Position numbers and translations under genes: made by a program. From CAYRGG01 sp964423745 (lineage in GTDB: Bacteria > Pseudomonadota > Gammaproteobacteria > Competibacterales > Competibacteraceae), in contig CAYRGG010000052.1 of assembly GCA_964423745.1 (NCBI GenBank), positions 1-30,560 of the forward strand: a DNA stretch of 30,560 nucleotides, in the 5' to 3' direction. Position 1 is the stretch's first letter; every line of letters starts with the position of its first letter. The notes under the pieces were generated by a model that had not been told where the DNA came from, did not search any database, and worked only from the letters and a program-made list of their open reading frames with translations. Below, one piece after another: positions 25,801 through 30,560 of the stretch.

Positions 25801-26561
25801 TGATTGTCAAACATCCCGAGGTGTGGGATAACCCTGCTAACCCTGCGGAGTTTCATGACAATGACAACGGCAATGGTGCGATCCATGTGGATGAAGACAC
25901 ATCAAATTATCCCAACACCTTAGTGCTGTTTGGTACGGGTCAATATTTGACAGAAGCCGATAAAAGCAGCGGCCATCTCCAAGCCTTCTATGGTATCTGG
26001 GATGATGGTAGCGCCAGTCAATATCCTTTAGGTAAATCTAATCTGCAAGAACAGACCGATTTATCTAAAGTCACAGCATACCGGGCGTTGACCAATGAAG
26101 AGGTAAACTACGAACCAGAAAAGGGTGACGAGAAGCAGTATGGTTGGTACTTGAAATTAGGTCATAGTAAGGAGCGGGTGATTAATCGAGCCACAGTCCG
26201 CAATAATGTGGTGTTCTTCGATACCCTTATTCCCTCTAACAGCGTATGCGACTATGGTGGTTCGGGCTATCTAATGGCCGTGAATTTACTCAATGGTGGC
26301 CGCACGGACGACGTTGCATTCGACTTTGATGGTGATGGAGAGATCGATGAGCACGATGAAGTGACTGTTAAAGTTAAGGATAAGGATACAAAAATGCCAC
26401 CTTCGGGTCGTTACCATGACGGCGGTATGCCAGTGTCTGAAATCATGGACAATGAAATTATCACTAATGATACCAATCAGCGCAGGGAGGATCCTCCTAA
26501 ACAAACCCCTATCAAACCGGCTAGAGAGGGACGCTTGTCCTGGGAAGAACTAGAGCGGTAA
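22881..26561 (+). CDS. pilY1: Type IV pilus tip adhesin PilY1
   Basis: A 1226-residue secreted pilus-tip adhesin and mechanosensor. A signal peptide ends around 29-30 (SSMVVAAPG). A von Willebrand A-like domain starts NIMLVIDDSGSMD, with the MIDAS DxSxS at Asp54, Ser56 and Ser58. The C-terminal half is the PilY1 beta-propeller: YLRGDRTTEE (an RGD at 707-709), RLGDIVHSQSVYV, VIYVGANDGMLHAFSAETGEELFAY, then LSTPGVADLNADGTADWVYAGDLQGNLWAFDL with the calcium loop Asp920, Asn922, Asp924 and Asp928. A second, EF-hand-like loop lies at 1148-1159. Calcium binding at the propeller loop controls pilus extension and retraction in P. aeruginosa. AGGAGA supports the start. Confidence 0.95.
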   Translation: MDISTYVNRHLRHGTLFTLTALASSMVVAAPGKLANVPLFATNAVKPNIMLVIDDSGSMDAEILFPSNDGAAWWNVSGKTFVGRDNATGDPNPGEVNFNTSGSANNKWKKYTYLFPNGTGTGNRVYSDKDNDHFAVPPLPQYAYTRSFDYNKAYFNPDVEYKPWPAGGYKDIDPTQAPSDAETGGATFDLTTDAIENSNNNHRFKMYDGMVIPKGVRYRDWASGSWKTATADKELGKADRSVAISYKPAVYYQKVTTGTYSVVDPNNGSLVSGNCSMQNPDHYLYFHARPSDLSSTSVDALGPNGACLEKVEIAAGTPEMQNFANWFSYYRKRHLALRAGVGSAFKGTSGIRVGMFTINGRNDVTMMDFDTQSSTFFNKLYKIDGNNGGTPNRRALYHAGDQFTRTGTDAPITEACQRNYTIHFTDGYSTLEGYDVGHADGDEGEPFADSYSKTLADVAMYYYNKVLPNDTKFPKGKLAVPEACEADNPDSKLDCNKNLHMNTITVGLGAKGTIFGQPYTSSSGETKRYETVADAHDTPPTWPNVNTERDPRQVDDLYHAAVNGRGEMYSASSTDELGKVMSQALKYVKSGEGAGSAASFNTTQQHDDSEAKKVFIGVFDTADWSGDFFALPMNKDGDIQNYKSTGGWSAAYELDNMDIEDRNIFTSDGPFKEWSNLSSAQQADLMMNPDGNSGGDAMGKARLNYLRGDRTTEELYGFRERGSRLGDIVHSQSVYVSYDDKDVIYVGANDGMLHAFSAETGEELFAYIPSSLFSTEQSKGLHYLTDPNYRHRYYVDLTPTVAKVDDETILVGGLRGGGREVFALDITDPDNFTEGDVKWEFTHEDLGYTYSNITLAKMNDGEWAAIFGSGYCNGVDDCTVEGKAQLFIVSLSDGSLIKKISTEVGTSTDPNGLSTPGVADLNADGTADWVYAGDLQGNLWAFDLTSKDSDNWKLAYDKALFKTDDDQPITSEPMIVKHPEVWDNPANPAEFHDNDNGNGAIHVDEDTSNYPNTLVLFGTGQYLTEADKSSGHLQAFYGIWDDGSASQYPLGKSNLQEQTDLSKVTAYRALTNEEVNYEPEKGDEKQYGWYLKLGHSKERVINRATVRNNVVFFDTLIPSNSVCDYGGSGYLMAVNLLNGGRTDDVAFDFDGDGEIDEHDEVTVKVKDKDTKMPPSGRYHDGGMPVSEIMDNEIITNDTNQRREDPPKQTPIKPAREGRLSWEELER

Positions 26562-26584
26562 GCTTGTTTGTGCTAAAAAAGCAA

Positions 26585-26614
26585 GAGAGACGGCTTATTT
26601 TAAAGCCGTCTCTC
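26585..26614. terminator. Strong hairpin between pilY1 and pilE
   Basis: GAGAGACGGCTT (26585-26596) pairs with AAGCCGTCTCTC (26603-26614), a perfect 12-bp stem with a 6-nt loop. The T-run expected of a terminator lies on the minus-strand side (TTTTTT, 26575-26580 complement), so it would stop transcription coming from the right. On the plus strand it may stabilise pilY1 mRNA or only attenuate read-through into pilE. Confidence 0.5.
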
Positions 26615-26654
26615 CCCACATGGATTTAAAGATTTATCACAGGGAGATATTGCT

Positions 26655-27089
26655 GTGTTACGAATGAAAGGATTTAATCTCATTGAATTGGTGATTGCCA
26701 TCGCTATTATCGGTATCCTCGCCGCGGTCGCCTACCCTTCTTATACCGATAGCGTGCGCAAATCCCGGCGGGCTGAAGCCAAAGCTGCTTTAGTAGAGTT
26801 GGCTCAATGGATGGAGCGAATTTATTCAGAATCGTTTGATTATACAGAGGATGCTACTGGAACAGCCCTTGATCCTGACCATGATATTCCCATTAAAAAA
26901 ACCCCTAAACAGGGTACTGCTGAATATTACAAGATTACATTGAGTAATTGGACGTCTAGCAGCTTTACCTTGAATGCAACCCCACAAGCTCCCCAAGATG
27001 TGGATGGATGTAAAACATTGATCTTAACCCACACAGGCAAAAAAGATCTTAGCAGTGACCACACTTTGTCTATAGACGAGTGCTGGTAA
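26655..27089 (+). CDS. pilE: Type IV pilus minor pilin PilE
   Basis: A 144-residue pilin ending the minor pilin operon, in the position of pilE downstream of pilY1 in Pseudomonas. The signal is KGFNLIELVIAIAIIGILAAVAYPSYTD (Asn replaces the usual Thr at mature position 2), followed by SVRKSRRAEAKAALVELAQWMERIYS, typical of PilE/ComP-like minor pilins. The C-terminal disulphide loop is likely between the Cys of VDGCKTL and the one in DECW. GTG at 26655 is chosen because AGGGAGA lies seven bases upstream; the ATG at 26664 would be 16 bases from it. Confidence 0.9.
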   Translation: MLRMKGFNLIELVIAIAIIGILAAVAYPSYTDSVRKSRRAEAKAALVELAQWMERIYSESFDYTEDATGTALDPDHDIPIKKTPKQGTAEYYKITLSNWTSSSFTLNATPQAPQDVDGCKTLILTHTGKKDLSSDHTLSIDECW

Positions 27090-27181
27090 TCATAAAATCG
27101 TAACTTATCCATTAACCCATTTTGCTATTGCTCATGAGCATTAAATGGAGTTAGGCTTTTCCTTTTAGTGAGTTATATGCG

Positions 27182-27314
27182 GGGCTTACGCACAAAAGGC
27201 AAGGGCTTATGTAGCTCGTGAAAAGAGGTGTACTCAGGGCCTGGACGGCCGCATTCAAGCCGGCGAAGCAAGGACATATTCACGGCGTCCTCTGGAACGA
27301 GCTGCGTAAGCCCT
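27182..27314. repeat. Foldback repeat upstream of mtnB (MITE-like or structured leader)
   Basis: GGGCTTACGCA at 27182-27192 is perfectly complementary to TGCGTAAGCCC at 27303-27313. A second left arm, 27202-27218 (AGGGCTTATGTAGCTCG), also pairs with 27298-27314 over 17 positions if two G-U pairs are allowed, and the pairing continues inward with CTCGT/ACGAG and AGAGG/CCTCT. Two left arms thus compete for one right arm. The end sequence recalls IS termini, favouring a non-autonomous element; an RNA switch is the alternative. Confidence 0.6.
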
Positions 27315-27320
27315 AGCGCA

Positions 27321-27353
27321 GACTAAACTAGCCAGAGTAAACTAGAGTCTTTT
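27321..27353 (+). terminator. Weak hairpin with T-run before mtnB
   Basis: CTAG/CTAG (27328-27331, 27342-27345) and GACT/AGTC (27321-27324, 27346-27349) stack around a 3-nt bulge and are followed by TTTT. TAAACTAG occurs twice here as a direct repeat. It is too short to be a sure terminator. Confidence 0.2.
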
Positions 27354-27373
27354 GTCGATTATCGATTATCCCC

Positions 27374-27994
27374 ATGCAGCAAAATGAAGGTTTTTTCCAG
27401 CAAGCCCAGGCTTTGATAAAGGCTGGGCATTTCTTTTTTCAGCGTGGTTGGGTGCCCGCCACCAGCGGCAACTTTTCCGCACGCATCGACAGTCAACAGA
27501 TAGCCATCACGGTCTCGGGACGCCATAAGGGTCAGCTGACCAAAGCGGACATTATGGTGGTGGATAAGGAGGGTCAGGGGCTGCCATCACAAAACAACAA
27601 ACCTTCCGCCGAAACCCTGCTGCATACCACCCTGTATCGCCATGATCCCGACATCGGTGCGGTATTACACACCCATTCGGTGAATGCCACAGTGCTGTCC
27701 TTGCTGTGCAAAGGGGAGTTACGGTTGCGGGACTATGAAGTGCTCAAAGCTTTTCCTACTATAGACAGTCATGAGTCTCAGGTCATGGTGCCGGTTTTTG
27801 CCAATGACCAGAACATGGACCGCCTGGCGGCAACTGTTCTAGACTATAAACGCAAACGACCCGACATGCAGGGGTATCTCATTGCCGGTCACGGTTTTTA
27901 TACCTGGGGAACCTCGGTGCAAGACGCCTGTCGGCATATTGAAGCCTTTGAATTTTTATTTGAATGCGAAATATTGATGCGGAGGATAAGCTAA
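27374..27994 (+). CDS. mtnB: Methylthioribulose-1-phosphate dehydratase
   Basis: MtnB removes water from 5-methylthioribulose 1-phosphate in the methionine salvage pathway, giving the diketo compound used by MtnC. It is a class II aldolase fold zinc enzyme of 206 residues. Motifs: GWVPATSGNFSARI, TVSGRHKGQLTKADI, PSAETLLH with Glu80, AVLHTHSVNATVLS with zinc ligands His99 and His101, and LIAGHGFYTWG with His173. The start at 27374 fits the family N-terminus but has no recognisable Shine-Dalgarno. Its TAA overlaps the mtnD ATG (TAATG), so the operon mtnB-mtnD-mtnC is tightly coupled. Confidence 0.96.
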   Translation: MQQNEGFFQQAQALIKAGHFFFQRGWVPATSGNFSARIDSQQIAITVSGRHKGQLTKADIMVVDKEGQGLPSQNNKPSAETLLHTTLYRHDPDIGAVLHTHSVNATVLSLLCKGELRLRDYEVLKAFPTIDSHESQVMVPVFANDQNMDRLAATVLDYKRKRPDMQGYLIAGHGFYTWGTSVQDACRHIEAFEFLFECEILMRRIS

Positions 27995-28536
27995 TGAGTG
28001 AGCTACGAATTTACCAAGAAGACAATCCAGCACCCCTGCAAATCCATCGGGATCATGAAGCTATCGCGCAAACTTTAGGGGAGGCGGGTGTCCTGTTCGA
28101 AATCTGGACTGCCAATCAGCCCCTGTCCGATACCGCCACCCAAGAAGAAATACTGGCCGCCTACGGCGATTCCGTAGATCGATTGATGACCCAATATGGT
28201 TTTCAATCCGCTGATGTCATCAGCCTTACCCCCGATCATCCCGATAAAGACACCTTGCGGGCTAAGTTCTTGGATGAACATAGCCACAGCGATTACGAAG
28301 TACGCTTTTTTGTGGACGGTCAAGGTTTATTTACCATCCATCAGGAAAACAAAATCTACGCCGTCCTGTGCGAAAAAGGGGATTTAATTAGCGTGCCCGC
28401 CAATACACCCCATTGGTTCGATATGGGGCCTAACCCCTATTTTAAATGTATTCGGCTTTTTACCAACCCCGAGGGTTGGGTTGCCAACTTCACCGGCGAC
28501 ACCATCGCGCAACGCTTTCCTCGGTTGGAGAATTAG
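27994..28536 (+). CDS. mtnD: Acireductone dioxygenase
   Basis: MtnD oxidises 1,2-dihydroxy-5-methylthiopentene. With Fe2+ it yields formate and the methionine precursor KMTB; with Ni2+ an off-pathway reaction releases carbon monoxide. It is a cupin of 180 residues from ATG 27994, with GGAGG at 27981-27985; the in-frame ATG at 27964 lies inside mtnB and has no such site. The metal ligands His96, His98, Glu102 (EHSHSDYEVRFF) and His140 (NTPHWFDMG) fall at the same numbers as in the Klebsiella enzyme. It is followed two bases later by mtnC. Confidence 0.96.
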   Translation: MSELRIYQEDNPAPLQIHRDHEAIAQTLGEAGVLFEIWTANQPLSDTATQEEILAAYGDSVDRLMTQYGFQSADVISLTPDHPDKDTLRAKFLDEHSHSDYEVRFFVDGQGLFTIHQENKIYAVLCEKGDLISVPANTPHWFDMGPNPYFKCIRLFTNPEGWVANFTGDTIAQRFPRLEN

Positions 28537-28538
28537 CT

Positions 28539-29213
28539 TTGCTGTGCGCCATCGTCACCGATATTGAAGGCACCACCTCATCCCTGTCCTTCGTCAAAGA
28601 CGTTTTATTTCCCTACGCGCGGCAACGGCTGCCAGCTTTCGTCCGGGATCATTGCAACGATCCTAAAGTCATGGGATTGCTCCAAGAGGCAAGCGCGGTG
28701 GCCGGACGTCATCTGAACATGGACCAGTTGATCGCCCAACTTATCCAGTGGATCGATGAAGACCGCAAGGTCACGTCCTTAAAAACCTTACAGGGTTTGA
28801 TTTGGGAAGCCGGTTATAAACAGGGCGACTTTTGTGGCCATGTCTACCCCGATGTGGAAGGCTGTCTAAAACAGTGGAAAGCCCAAGGCATAGACCTTTA
28901 TGTCTATTCATCGGGTTCTGTACAGGCCCAGTGGTTGTTGTTCGCCCATACGGAATACGGTGATTTAACGCCTCTTTTTTCAGGCTACTTTGACACCTCC
29001 ATAGGCCACAAACGGGATGCGGCATCCTATGTCACCCTTGCCCATACCATTGAGCTACCACCGCCGGCCCTCTTATTTCTTTCCGATGTCTTAGAGGAGT
29101 TGGATGCTGCCCGCGCAGCGGGTATGCAAACGGTTTGGTTGCGGCGAGAAGGACCCATAGATCCAGGGGCCACCCATCGTCAGGTAGAAAGCTTTGCGGC
29201 CGTTTTCTCCTAA
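28539..29213 (+). CDS. mtnC: Enolase-phosphatase E1 (2,3-diketomethylthiopentyl-1-phosphate)
   Basis: MtnC both enolises and dephosphorylates 2,3-diketo-5-methylthiopentyl 1-phosphate to the acireductone used by MtnD. It is a HAD-superfamily enzyme. I place the start at TTG 28539 (GGAG at 28527-28530), giving 224 residues beginning MLCAIVTDIEGTTSSLSFVK; there is no ATG near the family start. The nucleophile is Asp8 in the DIEGT motif. Later motifs are YVYSSGSVQAQWLLF (HAD motif II region), GHKRDAASY and FLSDVLEELDAARAAGMQTV (motif IV). Upstream in-frame ATG 28446 lies within mtnD and would add non-homologous residues. Confidence 0.94.
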   Translation: MLCAIVTDIEGTTSSLSFVKDVLFPYARQRLPAFVRDHCNDPKVMGLLQEASAVAGRHLNMDQLIAQLIQWIDEDRKVTSLKTLQGLIWEAGYKQGDFCGHVYPDVEGCLKQWKAQGIDLYVYSSGSVQAQWLLFAHTEYGDLTPLFSGYFDTSIGHKRDAASYVTLAHTIELPPPALLFLSDVLEELDAARAAGMQTVWLRREGPIDPGATHRQVESFAAVFS

Positions 29214-29238
29214 GTGTAAAGTCACCGTACCGGCGCAG

Positions 29239-30246
29239 TTATGCAGGCGGTAGCTTTGTACCCTCCATGGCCACCACATCCGCTAAGCCTGCTTCTATTA
29301 AGGCACGGGCTTGGGCCGCTGCTATCTGCAGACGTGCGTGTACTGCTGCATCCTCCTCATGAAGAACTTTACAGGTGGCGGAATATTCTTCAAAAGCGTT
29401 TAGATTAGTAATTAAATCCACCAGGTGGCCGGGACATTCGCAATTTACCGTGGTCGAAGCCAAAGCAATTTGGTTTAAGGTATCTGTTTCAAAACGTCGC
29501 GGAGGAATAGACTCTGGATGATTAACAGCGTAAGGGTTTGCCCCGCCCCCTTCCCCAATCTTCCCTTCTGTGCTGATGAGTTGTCTGAGCTCTGGTAAAT
29601 CCACAGGCGCTCGCACGGGTATAATACATCCGGTGTCGAGCCGATCTATGGTATTTCGAGTAGCAAAGCCATAGATGACTAAAATCCGTTTTGCCCCGGA
29701 TCGATTTAGTAAAGTTTGCACCTCATCGACGGTATCTTTGTACACCGCGGGATATTCAAGGATGATAATTTCCGGTCGCAAACTGGCTATGTCGGTTAAA
29801 AACTGTTGGTAATCCCGTTGTACGGTTACTACTTGTAGGCCATGAAGGGCTGCGGCCAACGGTGTTATCCGCGCTGCAAAGGTGTCGCCAAAGATGGCGA
29901 CCCGATAAGACCCAACCCTATCATCGGTGACAGGCGCCAGGGTATTGCTTCTATCGTGGGATTGCAGACGTTCCTGGAGTTGAGTCTGAGAAAGATTAGC
30001 CACCGTGCTAATGGCGTTGCCCGCATCGACCAACCGTTTTATTAATGTTAAGCGAACGATATCTTCCCGACTGTAGAGACGATTACGACCATGGGATCGG
30101 TCTGGTTCAACCACGTTATAACGCCGTTCCCACATGCGAATAGTCACCGGGGGGATGCCGGTAAGCCGGGAAACAACGCCAATACGATAAGTTGATAAGG
30201 ATGAATCAACAGGAACAGGTCTTGCTATTTTACTTGTATCGTCCAT
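29239..30246 (-). CDS. MerR-family regulator with B12-binding-like C-terminal domain
   Basis: A regulator of 335 residues from ATG 30246; a GTG at 30324 would add 26 residues without family support. The N-terminal winged helix (about 19-88) reads TYRIGVVSRLTGIPPVTIRMWERRYNVVEP, then GRNRLYSREDIVRLTLIKRLVDAGNAISTVANLS, the same form as in CarH/LitR-type photoreceptor or B12-dependent repressors. A Rossmann-like domain follows (SYRVAIFGDTFAARITPLAAALHGLQVV and LRPEIIILEYPAVYKD), related to B12-binding folds, but I see no histidine ligand motif, so cobalamin binding is doubtful. The last 90 residues are unassigned. It is convergent with mtnC, so any link to methionine salvage is unproven. Confidence 0.82.
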   Translation of the reverse strand: MDDTSKIARPVPVDSSLSTYRIGVVSRLTGIPPVTIRMWERRYNVVEPDRSHGRNRLYSREDIVRLTLIKRLVDAGNAISTVANLSQTQLQERLQSHDRSNTLAPVTDDRVGSYRVAIFGDTFAARITPLAAALHGLQVVTVQRDYQQFLTDIASLRPEIIILEYPAVYKDTVDEVQTLLNRSGAKRILVIYGFATRNTIDRLDTGCIIPVRAPVDLPELRQLISTEGKIGEGGGANPYAVNHPESIPPRRFETDTLNQIALASTTVNCECPGHLVDLITNLNAFEEYSATCKVLHEEDAAVHARLQIAAAQARALIEAGLADVVAMEGTKLPPA

Positions 30247-30317
30247 TGTTAAAATAATCAAACGATGTTGCGGAAGCCGTATTTGCTTTCCCAAATACTT
30301 GCCGCCGATTAAAGGAA

Positions 30318-30560
30318 ATGTCACTTATCAGGGTTTTTGCTAGAAAAGATGACAGGGAAATCGATAAACTTTTTCGTACCGCAAAATCCTTACATGACAA
30401 ACTCCGTTTCTGCCCGGCTGGACAAAGTCATAAGGGAAAGACAGTCGATCTGTTTAGGCATACCAATAGCACAGTTAGCGATATCGTTAAGCAGTATTCT
30501 GCTGATAAGTACTTACCTATAAATTATCCGGTGTTATATCAGGAACGCTGTGAATACGTC
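30318..30560 (+). CDS. Unrecognised partial reading frame at the right edge
   Basis: From ATG 30318 a frame stays open for 81 codons to the last base, so any gene would continue outside the window. It begins MSLIRVFARKDDREIDKLFR and ends YPVLYQERCEYV. It is mixed charged and polar, with no signal peptide or membrane segment and no motif I recognise. It would be divergent from the MerR-type gene. AAAGGA lies immediately before the ATG, too close for a normal ribosome site. A chance open frame of this length cannot be excluded. Confidence 0.35.
   Translation, partial: MSLIRVFARKDDREIDKLFRTAKSLHDKLRFCPAGQSHKGKTVDLFRHTNSTVSDIVKQYSADKYLPINYPVLYQERCEYV

Noticed and set aside
27090..27373. SAM or SAH riboswitch upstream of mtnB
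   Set aside because: I could not recognise the conserved core of any known SAM or SAH class; only the foldback pairing described above is visible.
1..30560. CRISPR array, toxin-antitoxin, prophage or defence island
   Set aside because: No regularly spaced repeats, cas genes, phage genes or recognisable defence genes were seen anywhere in the window.

Overview
The window looks like a chromosomal segment of a gammaproteobacterium. The supporting evidence is the gene order infB-rbfA-truB-rpsO-pnp followed by tRNA-Ser, 4.5S RNA and dnaX-ybaB-recR; proteins that align closely with Enterobacteria and Pseudomonas versions; a complete Pseudomonas-type minor pilin operon (fimT-pilV-pilW-pilX-pilY1-pilE); and an Slp-type lipoprotein. 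The genus cannot be named from the sequence alone.

Layout. (1) 1-7819 is core information processing: the IF2 C-terminus, RbfA, TruB, S15, PNPase, tRNA-Ser(GGA), SRP RNA, DnaX, YbaB and RecR. (2) 7896-11072 holds an Slp-like lipoprotein with an unusual aromatic/basic tail, a GH57-family protein, and a convergent citrate-synthase-family enzyme that lacks a normally conserved oxaloacetate-binding histidine. (3) 11073-18450 is a visibly AT-rich surface-polysaccharide island: a WcaJ-like initiating phosphotransferase, a short OPX export lipoprotein, two tandem GT2 proteins (the second without its DxD motif), a sugar-nucleotide epimerase and a convergent GT4. No flippase, polymerase or copolymerase is present. 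(4) 18453-19609 is a GC-richer IS630-family insertion with TA flanks, 26-bp inverted repeats and an inactivated transposase. (5) 19610-20342 has no intact gene. (6) 20343-27089 is the type IV pilus minor pilin/PilY1 operon. (7) 27182-27314 is a foldback repeat. (8) 27374-29213 is the overlapping methionine-salvage operon mtnB-mtnD-mtnC, facing a MerR-type regulator. A further reading frame runs off the right edge.

How the parts work together: the left block makes ribosomes and processes RNA and DNA. The island probably builds and exports a glycan together with genes elsewhere. The pilus operon provides the pilus-tip priming complex and calcium-dependent adhesin. mtnBDC carries out three successive steps of the 5'-methylthioadenosine salvage pathway.

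The observations most worth a second look are the foldback leader upstream of mtnB (two 5' arms competing for one 3' arm), the GT2/pseudo-GT2 pair, the citrate synthase paralogue without its binding histidine, and the MerR regulator with a degenerate sensor domain. I found no CRISPR array, toxin-antitoxin pair, phage or clearly new defence system.
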